Assembly: GCA_009617715.1 (NCBI GenBank)
Contig: VTFK01000034.1
Location: 434,001-498,000 of the forward strand
DNA from: Plectrocnemia conspersa
Lineage: Eukaryota > Arthropoda > Insecta > Trichoptera > Polycentropodidae
Length of the DNA stretch: 64,000 nt
Direction: 5' to 3'
Below, piece after piece: positions 10,670 to 23,009 of this stretch; the stretch's first letter is position 1, and every line of letters starts with the position of its first letter. A program made the translations under genes and the position numbers. The notes below the pieces were generated by a model. That model saw only the letters and a list, made by a program, of their open reading frames with translations. It did no database searches and had not been told where the DNA came from.

Positions 10670-12060
10670 ACATATCTTCGCTACGCGGCTAAATAGTAGT
10701 CTGTATGTTGAGTATCCGAATTAAATAAATTAAAAAATAATTTTTGCGGTTAAATAAAATAAAGTGTAAATCTAATCCATTCGCATAAAACAGTCTTAGA
10801 AGCATTGATGCGTCCATTAGTAAAACCCTAAAAAAACCCTAAAATGTATAAAAACATATTTGTTTTAAATTCACGCTACGCGGCTTAATGGATAGGGTAT
10901 AACATTTTAAAAATAAATATTTTTATCCATATCTGAAATTATCTATGGACATAAAACGGTCTTAAAAGCATTAATATATAACATTTAGGGCAGTGATTCT
11001 AAGCCCTTTAAAATTTATAAATTAAAATAGTAATATTTAAAACAATCTTATTATAATTTACGCTACGCGGTTTCATGGAATAAAGTATATATTTTTTTAA
11101 ATAAATATTTTTATCCGTGTTTTTAATTATCTATGCCATGGTTTCCCAAACTATGTTCCGCGGAACACTGGTGTTCCGCGGATCCAAAATAGGTGTTCCG
11201 CGGAGCCTAAATAAATATTTCTCAAAAATTTGGAGTAAATTAGAAAAATTGTTAGTTTTGCTAATATACAAAAATTGTTCATAAATCTGATAAAAAAGCT
11301 TGAAACTATTGTAATTTATTGCGTTAAAACAGGATTGGGTGCATACTTTTGGAAATATAAATGATTTATATAAAATTTGCATAAAAATGAATCAATTTTC
11401 TTGTACATTAATTTAGTCTGGTTGCTTACAATACAGATTTTTTTCCATTTTGACAAAAAAAATATTACAGAATTTACATATTATTCAACTACCTATAGAT
11501 CTTTGGTTGAAAACAGGAAATTTGACGAAAGAATGGCCAAATACTTCTACTGATACATCTATCATCGAGGAAGAAAATAATCCAAAAACTGAGAATACAA
11601 CTGATCAATATTATGCCTGATAATTTAAGAACCCAAAATCATCAGAGTCATTAGGAGTTTTATTTATTTGAATTTTTATGTTTATTAAATAAACGATATT
11701 TCTTTTTTAACATTTTTTATTTTTATTTATACTATGAATTACCCAACCTAAAAAAATAAGCTAAGTGTTCCGCCAAAGTTTTCGGATTTGTCAAGTGTTC
11801 CGTCGCTGAAAAAGTTTGGGAAACCCTGATCTATGCAAATAAAACAGTTATAATAGTATTGCTATATAACTACTAGAACAGCGTTTCCCAACCCTAATAA
11901 ATATATAATTTAAGTAAAATAGTATTGTAAAAAAATAATATTTTTTTATAATACTCGTTACGCGGTTTAATGAAATAAATAGTATCTTTTTAAAAATAAA
12001 TGTTTTTGTCTGTATTTTAATTTATCTACTAAGCATTACTATATAACTACTAGAGCAGTG
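10670..12060. repeat. Tandem repeat of about 190 bp, four copies, split by a transposon
   Basis: A CGCTACGCGG-type word marks each unit at 10679, 10874, 11061 and 11956 (the last as CGTTACGCGG). Removing the 692-bp insertion and its 8-bp duplication puts the spacing at about 195, 187 and 195 bp. Shared unit parts include AATAAATATTTTTATCC, AATTATCTATG, CATAAAACGGTC, and GGGCAGTGATTCTAAGCCC-like segments before CCTTTAAAAT. The array is AT-rich and diverged. Confidence 0.8.
11137..11828. mobile_element. Non-autonomous hAT-type element (692 bp)
   Basis: The left terminus CATGGTTTCCCAAACT mirrors the right terminus AGTTTGGGAAACCCTG. The element is flanked by a perfect 8-bp duplication ATCTATGC (11129-11136 and 11829-11836), which is the hAT signature. 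Subterminal GTGTTCCGCGG-type words repeat three times on the left and as GTGTTCCGYC on the right. Inside, a frame near 11505-11620 reads WLKTGNLTKEW and ends with a stop after DQYYA. This resembles the N-terminal start of some hAT transposases but is too short to be sure. It inserted into the 190-bp tandem array. Confidence 0.88.
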
Positions 12061-12410
12061 ATTATTAACCCTTTAAAATGTATTATTTAATAAAATATTT
12101 ATATTTTATTATTTTTTTATATTTAAAAAAAAATAAAAAAATAATAATATAGTATCTAAATTTAACCATTATTCAATGTATGCAATGTATTATAATTTAT
12201 CATAATTATTCATTAAAATATTATTTAAAAATACGTGTATTAAATATTTTTGAAAATAAAATTGACAAAATTAAAAAAATAAGGCTTGAGCAAAAAAAGT
12301 AATTGACATATTTACAATGTACTTAGCATAGTAAAATAGTTTTTTTATTGCTTTTTATTTCTCATCAAAAATTATTTATTATATTTTGTTGGTTTAAAAA
12401 TGATAGTTTC
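12061..12410. other. AT-rich stretch, nothing recognised
   Basis: Very AT-rich, low-complexity sequence continuing from the tandem array. Confidence 0.4.
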
Positions 12411-12419
12411 AGACAATAG

Positions 12420-13030
12420 GTTCTGATGGTGTGTGTTTTTCGTTAACAAGACGACTGACTACAAATATCTTATTCATGAAAGAATAATATCGTTCCTTGC
12501 ATGGTATTCATGAAAAAACGGTTACGTGTTAAAAAAATCATTCCCATCACACACAAATCGGTATTAAATCCTCCATTTTACCTTCATTCACAACAACACA
12601 CAACATCCTAGAAACACAAGGAGGGCGATGGGATCGCATAAAATATGTTTGTGAACCGGGACACTCCGGGACTCCGCTCCGGGACCAAAGAGGAGGACAC
12701 ATACCAATAAAATGTAAGAGGTAATAACCGGGCGGCGTCGCGGCGCAGGCTCCCCGCGATAACGTTATAAATTTATATCGCGAAAAGATTCATAATTTAA
12801 TGTCGCTTTTATGCAATTATGTGTAATTTTTACGCAAGCGGTGGCAGTCGATTTTTGGCTGAGAGTCGTTAAAGTTGTGCACGTGCATAATTTACGATGG
12901 TTTTATACAAATTCGACATATCGCCCACAAGCCAGTTCTTTGCCCATTTGCGAACAAACTTCTGTCAAACGAGCAGACTTGCTGTTAAAACTTTGTCAGA
13001 TTACATCGTCAGACTAATCTTTTATACGTC
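12420..13030. promoter_or_regulatory. Candidate Hox-domain enhancer island
   Basis: This non-repetitive island has unusually high word complexity. Homeodomain-like sites are dense in 12765-12910: ATAAATTTATATCG, TTCATAATTTAATG, TTTTATGCAATTATGTG and CATAATTTACGATGG. The 68-codon frame within it is not a recognisable protein. In an iab domain this is a strong candidate for a conserved regulatory element, but I cannot align it. Confidence 0.38.
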
Positions 13031-13690
13031 TGCAGGGTCGATTACCTACGTTTGTAAAAAAAAATAAGGGTTCATTATACACATTTTATTCTGATAATGT
13101 ACTATATAATATATTAAGTTGGAATACGTAATAAATTAAGATTTTTTTTGACACGATAATACCATCATACTTTTCTAAACTCATTTCGGCTTACACTCAA
13201 GATTGATTTGATGAGCATGTAGAAAAAACTGTTTTCAAAACAAGCTACATGATAGCCACAACACCACAAATATGTTATACACAAAAATCAACTTTTGAAA
13301 AAAACGGATTTTCAAATCCCAGTATTTCCAGAAATTTCTTAAAATCAATTTTATTTTTATATTTTGATGTTATATAACTATTAGTATTTATTTTTCTAGT
13401 CTATAAAACAGTTTTTAAATTTAAAAAATCTGTTTTATATTTTACATTGCTATTATTTGAGTAATTAGTAAAAATGTTTGAGAATTATATGTAATTAGAA
13501 ATAAAAATATTCTTGAGAAGAAACACTGATACAATACAATAAATTGTTTATAATTTATTAGCCACTTTTTAAGTAAAGAATTAAAAAGTATTACATAATA
13601 GATGTATTCATGTACTTATTTCGTAGCTATATTCTGTGTATGTGTCAAAGGCACAATACACTTGTAGAGATAGAAACAACAATGGCGCTC
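13031..13690. other. AT-rich stretch, nothing recognised
   Basis: No frames, terminal repeats or dispersed repeat copies were recognised. Confidence 0.4.
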
Positions 13691-13699
13691 AGATTGTGA

Positions 13700-14140
13700 T
13701 TTTATGAAGTCAAAGCGAAATTATTCGACGGCTGTGTGTCAGGTCCAAATTAGAAAATAGAAAGTGTCCAAAGCTTCCTGGAAGGGACAATGGACAAAGG
13801 TGGAACAAAGCCATTGAGGAAACTCAGGAGTGTCCCGGTCGCGCGACAATAGAGGGGAAAACGTAAAATGGTAGCTATTTTTCAAGGCGATCCAACATTT
13901 AGAAGCCGAGGGGCGCCATTTTGGGGTACAGAGGTATGGGGTAGGTGCAGATACGGAGACTATACAAGGGGTATCATCGACCGCAGGGGGACAGACGCGC
14001 ACAACCCCCTCGCAAAAGCAACCCCCATCCACTCACCCACGAGAGAACCCTTTCGATCGTGTAGTAGTAACTCGGTTACAAAATCCCCTTTTTGCCTGCA
14101 GCCGAGAATCTGTGAGCTTTCTGTGCGTAATCCTATCAAA
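13700..14140. promoter_or_regulatory. Candidate regulatory island
   Basis: This is a GC-rich island with overlapping frames on both strands, which argues against a real gene. It contains GACAATGG (Sox-like), GGGCGCCATTTTGG (Pho-like GCCATTTT at 13915-13922) and G-rich GGGGTAGGTGCAG. No repeat copies exist elsewhere in the window. Confidence 0.35.
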
Positions 14141-14439
14141 AATATATATTTTTTGACCACGCGAATGTGTATTATTTATCTTTGCGTGCCTTATTTTATT
14201 AACTCTGGTTGCTTAATTAAATTGTACGACCTAATCTTGTGGGAAGGATAGCATAACATGCCTCAATTCACACTATATATGGATTTCATCAAATGACTGC
14301 AAATCTACATAGATGCCCTATGAATTTACGATTGATTTAACTCTGTAATCTATATTTTCAGTAGCATTAAAGTCTGAATCAAAATATAGTCTTGATCCGC
14401 GATGGTTTTAAGAGTTACTGAAAAAATGTAAATGACCGA

Positions 14440-14840
14440 CTCTTCAACGTGTAAAAATATACACACTCAAAATTTATGGCTAAAAGTCAAATTTAAATTC
14501 CGTCCGCATACTAGTTCTATCTCAGAACTAATCTCGGGAACTTTTACGATTATTCAAGTGGGGTCTTTGTGACTTAATTACAGAATGAGATATAATAATG
14601 TCTGCACGAATTTCTAATAGAATTCGATGTGTTAGTTCGAAGATACTATACATGCGCATCCATTGCTCAAATACGCCCACATATTACGTATGTGAAAAAC
14701 GAACATATGGGCCTAAGTCACAAAAGACATTGAACCATCACGACTGAACAACTCGTTCCCTTCTTTATAGTTAGCATTCGACACGGAACAACAGATTATC
14801 TTGTACGAAGCCCTTAAAAGCAATTTGTGGTTATTCTGTT
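14440..14840. promoter_or_regulatory. Candidate regulatory island (weak)
   Basis: This stretch is moderately GC-richer and non-repetitive, with no reading frame. It is listed only because it stands out from the AT-rich flanks. Confidence 0.2.
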
Positions 14841-16225
14841 CTAGACTTTTGTGCTTGTTATGTGAAAGTGTTAATTATGTGTCATTTTTAGAAACGAAAG
14901 TTTAGATAGATATGTATATGCATACGTACATTGTATTTAATATATTTGCCTTTGTATTTTTCAACCATTTTTAAACTAAAATATATGCATTATCAAAATT
15001 AAAATACATAACACAATTCATCAATCCTTCATCGAGACAAAAATAATCACTAAGCAACTATTTTAAACCAATTTTTTTAATTATAATGGAAATAGGGTTT
15101 TTATGAAATTATATTGTTTAAAGGCCACTGTAGAAATCCATTAAGTCGTGATATGGCTTGTCCAAAATGCGCATTTACTCCTAAAAATATATTAAAAATT
15201 AACCTTTGCAATTTTATTTGGAAAAAATGATTATTTATTAATAAAATATTCAGAATTTTCAAAAATACAGTTTAAAGTTACTGAAAAAATTCGTGCTTAA
15301 TCAGAAATGAACTAAATTTTCATAAAATTTTCATAGCAAAATTAGATGCGTTATTATAAAATTAGAGAAGCGCTGATTTATATTGATGTATTATATAATT
15401 ATATCTACATATATTTTTATTAAGATAATTTTTTTTTCTGTATTGATTTTTTATTATCTTCACGATGTTTCGCTAAAAATGCATTTGACATCATCTGGTG
15501 ATCTCTTTTACGCGCATCGAAAGTTTTGTAATTTATATTTTATATAATTCTTTAATTAAAGGTTAGACATATGTTTTATTGATTTTAGTTGATTCTATCT
15601 ACAGATAATGATTTCATTTCGTTATTTGTGTATATTTAAAAATAAATAAAAATAGGTATAGTACAAAACATTTGCTCCGTTTGCACAAGAAAATGCCAAT
15701 TTATATCACAAATCTTTGCTATATGGATTTATTATAATAATATAAATGCATACAGGAGGTTTTTTCATATAATTGTCTATCAAATAGGATGTTCATTTTG
15801 AATATGACTTTGGGGTCCAGCCGTACCCCTGTTCGGACAGTGTGTGTTTTTTCTACCTACCTTCTGCTAAAGAATAATTAAGCATTCAAAAAATATTTAA
15901 TACTTAAAATATTCAAAATTTAAGTGAGCTTAAAAAAATTTTTGAGAATTCGGTGATGAAAAATATTGGGTTTTAACGTAAATTTGCTGTCTTTGAAACG
16001 ACTGGTGAAGGGAAGAAGAATAAAAAACTAAGGAATTGCTATTTAAAATATGTCTACTGAAAACGAGCGGAATTTCTCGGTTGCCAGTTATTTTATAACT
16101 AAAAAAGTATTTAACTAGCAAAAAATATGTATGTATATTATAGAACATAAAAGATTTAAAATGACTTTTTCGAGAATTATCAGTAATAATACAGCGTATG
16201 TGGGCTTGAAAATAAAGTTTCACGT
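14841..16225. other. AT-rich stretch, nothing recognised
   Basis: I found no supported feature. A short minus-strand frame (15930-16229) has no recognisable domain. Confidence 0.4.
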
Positions 16226-17400
16226 ACAAATTATAGGGCGCACATAATTTATTGTCGGAACGATTTCGTTCGCGCTTCGGTTTTCCCGATTATATTGAGC
16301 CTCGAATAAATCTGGATTTGCATACCCTTAAACATACCCAAAGGCAAAAACTCATGTGGATAATACATACATTACGCACACAGGTAGGGGCGTAAAATTT
16401 ACAACGATGTTTTATTATTCTTCTTTTACGTTCACCGTCCACGCTCAAAATAATCATAGTCTACCAATAAACATCGGTTGTTATAACGATATATTAAACA
16501 GAGACTTATACCTAAACGTTCAATCGATGACTAAATCAATTTATCGACAAGTTTAAATTCAGCTCGGGGCCAGATCTCGAACGAAACGTTGCGGGGGAGC
16601 GACTGTGGTTAATTTACGAGATGTAAAGTTTAAACACAAAATGTATCGATGGCATCGATCGTAAGATTGTTCATACGTTTGAAGTTTAATGAGAAGTTAA
16701 GAATTATGACCTCATCAATCAAAAATATAAAGTATCATTGATACGTTAGGCGATCAATTTTATTAACCTTACATAAAACAAATCTAATTTTCTTATTAAA
16801 CATTTTATCTTATCTACTCATGCACCCATCTATCTTTGTGGGTACATATGGCAACATTGATTCTTGTATCGTTTCACGATACAACATAGGGGCGGTATGT
16901 AAATGATATTGCATTACCCCAGCGAAAAATAGACAGCGTTTCTTTTTTTTTCCTCCGATATCACAACGATTTGATTGACTAAACCAGAAGGAAATCGTGC
17001 TCATGGCCCCCCATTTTTTCGCCTCTTGATATTCAAAACAGGCCACCTTATGAGACCCTAAAGAGCACATGCCGTTCCCCGTTGATTCTATATTAAAAAA
17101 TCGCAATCAACTCGGACCACTTCCCGGAATTTTAATACAACACCCGAAGAGAAGAACTTATATAAGCAACTCAATATACAAGTCTAAACAAAATATAAGT
17201 TTCGCGTATGTTGTACAAGATATACACGAGGGTATGATGTACTTTTTTTCGAGAATAATACACAGTATGTTCGTTTATAAGAAATGGGCTTCAGTATCGA
17301 TCGACGACGGGAACAGTGCGAGGAGCAGAGCTATTACAACTTTTACGAAGAAACTTTATTAGACGAAGGGTAAACGAAATTGAAAATATATTTATTTTGG
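16226..17400. promoter_or_regulatory. Candidate regulatory islands
   Basis: Two GC-richer blocks (about 16226-16700 and 16800-17400) hold several short frames on both strands, none of a known family. Motifs include ATCGATGGCATCGAT (16648-16662) and the inverted pair GTATCGTTTC/ACGATAC around 16866-16884. There is no repeat similarity to the rest of the window. Confidence 0.28.
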
Positions 17401-18083
17401 GTGAAGCGAAGCTCCTCGTTTTTATTATTATATATTAAATCAATCGTACGATATTTATATTCGACAAAAACTTTGAAAGCCACTGGCGTATTTCAGACGT
17501 CTCTAATAGTTTGAATTAATGGAGCGAGAATGTAGATATACTATTATTGTATTTTAAAATATTTCTTTGAGCCGACACAATGTTATTTTTATTAGATAAC
17601 ACTACCATATATCACGTCTTGTCAGATAATTTTATGTAAAGCTGCACTCAAACAGATTGATTTTATTTTCGAATTTAATTCGCTTTCAGATGCGATACGA
17701 GCTTTTGTCGCTTTCTTTTGGAATCCCAAATTTGTTTATTTAAATTGATACTACTTATATGCGGGAATCGTGGGCGTAAGTAATAAATTTAATTGAAATT
17801 CACTGGTTGGAAATCTGATTAGATTAAGCATTAATTATTTTATATTTAATTTCACCAAGTTGTAAATACTGTAAAATTTTAGATCGGTAAATTAATTAAT
17901 AGTTCACAAGTTAAAATAAATTATTATTAATTACAAAAACAATGATTAGTATATTGGTATTTAGTGAGACTTTGGTCAGTACTTTAATTAAATATTCAGA
18001 TACTTAAATACTCAGTTATTATTTAGGGGCTGCTTTTAAATTTAATGTTAGATTAATAATAATTTATAATTATTAACTTTACA
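17401..18083. other. AT-rich flank of the piggyBac insertion
   Basis: It contains TTGGTCAGTACTTTAATT near 17973, a weak match to the GGTCAGTAA repeats. The host sequence of the piggyBac may therefore already be repetitive. Confidence 0.35.
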
Positions 18084-18104
18084 TTAACACTTTACCTACC
18101 GCTC

Positions 18105-18163
18105 ACGCCAATTGGCGTCCTGAGTGTGCCGAAAGTTAAACACCGCAGACGCCAATTGGCGTC
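18105..18163. repeat. Duplicated palindrome ACGCCAATTGGCGT in piggyBac left end
   Basis: The 14-bp palindrome at 18105-18118 recurs as a 16-bp palindrome (with flanking G and C) at 18148-18163. Both are followed by CCTG. They are probably transposase or host-factor binding sites of the element. Confidence 0.8.
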
Positions 18164-18342
18164 CTGTGTATGTTTTCGTTTCCATGTCAAATTAAAAATA
18201 CATGTTTAGTGTTTTATTTGCTTTTTTTTTAAGAGATGACTAAATAAATGTATGAATTTTCATTTTATTTTAATTTTTTTTTTTTTTAAATTATATTTAG
18301 ACAAATGCGAAGGTTTTATAAATATATTTTATATTTCTTTTA

Positions 18343-18670
18343 TCCGGCAGTTTCACTACCAGACAAACTTATATATCTTTTGATGTGGTCCGAATATTTT
18401 AACAAATTTTTCTAGACATGTTATAAATGTATCAATGCATCAATTCAAGCTATTATTAAGTGGTTCTCAACATGTGGTTCGCCGGAAATAGAAATTAATT
18501 ATTACATTTCCTTATTATTAGATTTTAAAATTGATTGATGATTTTAAAATTATAAAAAAGTAATCTAGGAATTTAAATAAAAAAATAATTTAAATTGAGT
18601 TAACCAGCGGTTTTCAAACTTTTCAAATTTCTAAAAAACTTTTTTTTCCAGCACACTTTTTTTTCGGACG
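18343..18670. repeat. Left subterminal inverted repeat of piggyBac
   Basis: This segment is the reverse-complement partner of 23010-23376. Shared words include CCGGCAGTYTCACTACCAGAC, GGTCCGAATATTT, TTTTTCTAGACATGTTATAAATG, ATGCATCAATTCAAG, GGTTCTCAACATGTGG and CCAGCGGTTYTCAAAC. The arms are diverged but clearly colinear. Confidence 0.8.
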
Positions 18671-19259
18671 GTGTAAAAAAAAAAAAAAAAATATGATATT
18701 TTATACACAAACATATAAATATGTATATTTAAAAATAATTTATTGGGTAAATGGGTTTATTTAGAAATAAAGTCAAATTACATAAAATTAAAAAATACGA
18801 TGTACATATATAAAAAGTACAAGACACTAAAAATTTATCATATCATTAACCATTAGATAGTATTGGATTACTGAGAATCTCAAGATTGTCAGATTAGTAA
18901 GATTCTATTATATTTTTTTCTATCCTGTTATAAGGAAATTCCAACATATTTTTTGTGAGTAAATATGTTAAATTTCGTCAGAAATTACTGGCTTACTGGA
19001 AGTACCGAATCTCAGTGACACATTTTTTTAGAAAGTGGGAATTTTTTCGAGTTATTATTTTTGAATTATTAGCAGGATGCACATAAAAACTTATGGATAA
19101 GAATTAAGTTTAAGTTATACTATCGTGTGAAGTGCATCTGGTTTTCGTGTGCTCAAGTGAATATTCGAAAAATATTACGAACTGTTTATAAAACATAGTT
19201 TTTTAGTTAGATTCGAGTGTAGAATCTACGTGAAAATAATTACAGTTTATGTTATTTAA

Positions 19260-19623
19260 TACAGTGTTAAATATATATAGATATTCCAAATGACAATGAA
19301 ACTTATAGTGATTCAGACTCCTCTGTTCATGAAAGAAATCGTCCACATGATATGATGCTCATGAGCAATAAGGAAGATGAACAAGAAAAATATGTAGAAG
19401 ACACTTGACAAGACACAAAACTTTATTGAAGATGACTTGTTTCCCGTTATTGCAGAAGAAACGAATAGACACCATAATCAACACTTCAACAGATACAAAC
19501 TGCAAATAAAATCTAAAAAATTTGTGGATGTAACGGTACCAGGATTAAAAAATTGGTTTGAGTTGATATTGCTAATGGGCCTGGTAAAAAAAGGCTCATT
19601 ACACCTGTATTAGACAATAAATC
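19260..19623 (+). pseudogene. piggyBac transposase, N-terminal remnant
   Basis: Translated pieces include an acidic DSDSS-type N-terminus and, further on, FVDVTVPGLKNWFELILLMG and LVKKG. These fit the start of the DDE_Tnp_1_7 domain of piggyBac transposases. The frame is broken by a TGA near 19407 and by a stop just before the hAT insertion point. The protein resumes after the hAT at 22216. The family is well supported; the gene is dead. Confidence 0.7.
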
Positions 19624-19631
19624 CACTAATA

Positions 19632-22207
19632 CAGCGGTTTCCAACCTGGGAGGCGCGCCTCCCAGGGGAGGCGCGGACTATTGCCAGGGGAGGCGCCAAC
19701 ATTTTTTAATGAATTATTTTTTATACCATAATATCTACAAATGAATAAAACTTGATATATTAACGTAACAGTGAAAATTCAGTGCATGAATGTTAATTTT
19801 TTTACATTTACATATATTTAATTCCTATTAAAAAAATTATCTGGAGCGGAGAAATTTAAAAATGGCGCGTTTGCAAACGCTCTGTTTCGGTAATACACAA
19901 AACGACCGCTAGTTGCATAAAACAATAACCTCAAATTTAAATGTCACTCGTGTCAACTGAAGCGTGTCGGCAGGGCGTGATATTGTTTTTTTTTAATTGT
20001 TTCTGACGTGATTTCTTCTTGAAAATAATCGTTAGTATATTTTAAACTTCATTTTTTTTTATTTAAACTATCATTGATTTTAATTTATATCAATAAAATA
20101 TTTTTTAGACGAATGGATAAATTTTGAGTGGTTACAAGAGAAAAGTCAACAATAATGAAGATACTGATGCTGATACTAGTGGGAATAAAAAAAAAAAAGT
20201 ACAAGGAAGTAAAGCTCCCAAGAAAAGACAATACAGTTCATCCTATTTATCATTAGGATTCACCAATGTGTTTGTTGTGTTCGAAAGTTTTGGCTTCAGA
20301 TAGTATGAGACCAGTCAAATTAAAACGGCACCATGAAACTCTACATTCTGAATACGTTGATAAGTCCATAGAATATTTTGAAAGAAAATTGGATGAGCTT
20401 TAATAATCAAAAGCAAACGTTCAAAAAAATATTCTTTCTGTATCACCAAATGCATTATTGGCTTCGTACCATGTCTCTTACCGAATCGCAAAATGTAAGA
20501 AACCACATACAATAGGAGAAACTCTAATTTTACCAGCAGCTATTGATATGGTTCGAATAATGTTCGGCGAATCATATGCAAAACAGTTGCAACAAATTCC
20601 GCTTGCTGATAATACAGTCGGAAGAAGAATCAATGATATATCTGAAGATATTTGCGATCAATTAGTTTCTCGGCTGCGTACTTCGAAATTCGCCATACAA
20701 GTAGATGAGGCAACCGATATAGCTAAAGATGCCCATTTAATTGCATATGTTCGATATGTTGTGGAAAATAATATATTAGAAGATATATTATTTTGCAAAC
20801 CCATTCCTGGAAAGACCACATCCATTGAACTTTTTAATATAATGGATAGTTTTTTTAAAGAAAACGACATAACGTGGAGTAATTGTATTAGACTGTGTAC
20901 TGACGGAGCTCACTCAATGTCCGGACACAAAGCAGGTCGTCAAGCATTAGTTAAAAAGAAAGCACCACATGCTATCTGGACGCACTGTATGCTTCACAGA
21001 GCAGCTCTAGTGTCAAAAAATATGAGCGAGGAACTTAACAACATTTTTACAAAAATTATAAACTACATTAAGAACAGTCCTTTGAGATCTAGGCTGTTTG
21101 CAAAGTTGTGTGTAGATATGGAAGCTAATTATACCTCACTTCTGTATTATTGTGAAGTTCGCTGGCTATCTCGTGCAAAAGCGATTCAAAGGGTATTTGA
21201 ACTCAAAGAAGAAATAACAGCCTTTCTCGAAGAAAATCACCACGAAGAGGCACATTTGTGGACGAACGATAATTTCCTTGTTAAACTTGCCTATTTAGTT
21301 GAAATTTTTGGAAAATTGAGCAGTTTGAATAAATCAATGCAGGGATCACAAATGCATCCACTTGTTCAAAAAGACAAAGTAAAAGCTTTCATTAAAAAGT
21401 TGAAGTTATGGAAGTCAAATTTACAAAGAATGAGTTGGACATGTTTTCACTGTCAAAAGATTTCTGGGCCACAGCCAATATTGAAACAAGCAAGAATCTT
21501 TTTATTGAACACTTGGATGGTCTAGTGCTGCATTTTTCAAATTATTTTAAAGACCTTGATTTCTCAAAGTTTTTGTGGGTACAGAATCCATTTATCGACG
21601 ATGAAAACGACAAATTTGAGCTGACAACCATTGAAAAGGAAAAACTTATAGAGTTATCATGCGATAGCCTACTAAAACAAAAGTTTCAAAATGAAACCTT
21701 AATTCAATTTTGGATGAATCTTAAAGGAGAGTATGAATCTTTGTATTGCAAAGCAATGCAAGTGCTTCTACCGTTTGTAACGTCGTATTTATGCGAAACG
21801 GGCTTTTCGGCACTGGCTGCAATGAAAACTAAATATCGCAACAGGTTAGTAGTCGAAAAAGAGATACGAGTGGCACTCTCCACATTGCCCCCAAGATTTG
21901 ATAAGCTTTGTGCTAATAAACAACAACAACCGTCGCATTAAAATTTTATGCGATAGATGTAGTTGGTTTAATTGTTTAAAAAAACTTATATATAAAAATA
22001 AATATACACGTATGTGTATGTTATAACTAAACCTTGTTATTATTCTGTTAATTGTGGTTTTCAGTTTATTTTTTTGTAATAAAGTTTTTTATTATTTAAA
22101 ACGTGTCTATATTATTTAATCTATTAAAAAAATAAAAGGTAAGGGAGGCGCGGAAAAATTTTTTTTTTTTTGGGGAGGCGTAGTAACAAAAAGGTTGGAA
22201 ACCGCTG
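19632..22207 (+). mobile_element. hAT transposon (2576 bp) nested in the piggyBac
   Basis: The termini CAGCGGTTTCCAACCT and AGGTTGGAAACCGCTG are perfect inverted repeats. The target duplication CACTAATA is perfect at 19624-19631 and 22208-22215. Subterminal GGGAGGCGCG words occur three times on the left, with a GGGAGGCGCGCCTCCC palindrome, and twice on the right. The perfect 8-bp duplication shows a relatively recent insertion into the piggyBac transposase. It carries a ZBED/SCAND3-like hAT transposase that is itself broken. Confidence 0.95.
20180..21941 (+). pseudogene. hAT transposase (ZBED5/SCAND3-like), broken
   Basis: Order of parts: a basic start with SSSYLSLGFT; a BED-type zinc finger (MCLLCSKVLASDS..RPVKLKRHHETLH, from 20266); and the catalytic core with VDEATDIAKDAHL (first Asp near 20703) and LCTDGAHSMSGHKAG (second Asp near 20900). 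The hAT C-terminal dimerisation region follows, with FVTSYLCETGFSALAAMKTK (about 21772-21831). Breaks: a frame change just before the finger, two in-frame TAA codons at 20401-20406, and a frame shift near 21415-21440 between the core and the C-terminal part. The intact family protein is about 600 residues. The frame runs open from 20407 to 21525 and then, in the next frame, to 21941. Domesticated relatives exist in vertebrates, but here termini and duplication show a transposon copy. Confidence 0.9.
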
Positions 22208-22215
22208 CACTAATA

Positions 22216-22985
22216 GGAACCCCGATATTTACAAAAACCATGAGTAGAAATAGGTTTTAGCAAATATTACGTTACCTGCGTTTTTCCAATAATGAAAATG
22301 TTCCTGATAATGTAGGATGACTGTTCAAAGTACAAAAAATAATTGATTATTTCTCCGAAAGATTAAAAAATATGTACAAACCAAGCCAAAACATATCTCT
22401 GAATGAGGGTATGATCCCATGGTGTGGAAGATTAAATTTTCACGTATAGAATCCCAGTAAGCTCACAAAGTACGGTATAGTGATAAGAATGGTATGTGAA
22501 TTAGTGTCAGGATACATATCGAAATTTAAAATATATTCAGGACCTGGAATTTCGTTACAAGATTCAATATCACATCTAACATCAGACAATAAATACAAAT
22601 GGCATCATCTTTATATGGACAATTTTTATAACAGTGTTGAAATAGCAAAAAAAAAATATATTTGAAAAAAAATAGAATCTGTGGTACCATAAAGAAGAAT
22701 CGGGTTTTACCAGAATAGCTGAAAAATGCAAAATTACGAATATTTGAAACCAAATATAAACAATATGGGGTAATATTGTTGCAATTGCGAAAAACGGTAA
22801 AAAATCGAGACACTTTAAACTTTCATTATATAACTAGTTATTGTGAAAAGTGATTTACACGTGAAAGACAATGTAAATTATCTGTGTATGTGCCTGGAAG
22901 ATTTCACATTACGATGGAGTGAATTACAACGGTTAGTGAATATTTTATTGCAAATGAATTACATATCAGTAAACTCGTATTAGTA
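22216..22985 (+). pseudogene. piggyBac transposase, central and C-terminal remnant
   Basis: This continues the frame interrupted by the hAT. KTMSRNRF, stop, QILRYLRFSNN is followed by YFSERLKNMYKPSQNISLNE and GMIPWCGRLNFHV, the region with a conserved acidic residue before 'M..(W/F)KGR'. MVCELVSGYISKFKIYSG and then HHLYMDNFYNSVEIAKK, a second conserved Asp block, come next. Stops occur at about 22258, 22318 and 22447 and after 22663, and frames drift beyond. It is a piggyBac DDE transposase by motif order and is not functional. Confidence 0.85.
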
Positions 22986-23009
22986 AAAATGTCACAATAC
23001 AAAAGAAAA

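Noticed and set aside
13868..14251. 127-codon plus-strand frame
   Set aside because: Two minus-strand frames overlap the same GC-rich island. The second half is low-quality T-rich translation. No family was recognised.
20458..21941. Domesticated ZBED5/SCAND3-like host gene
   Set aside because: Perfect terminal inverted repeats, an 8-bp target duplication, insertion inside a piggyBac, two in-frame stops and frame shifts show an ordinary transposon copy.
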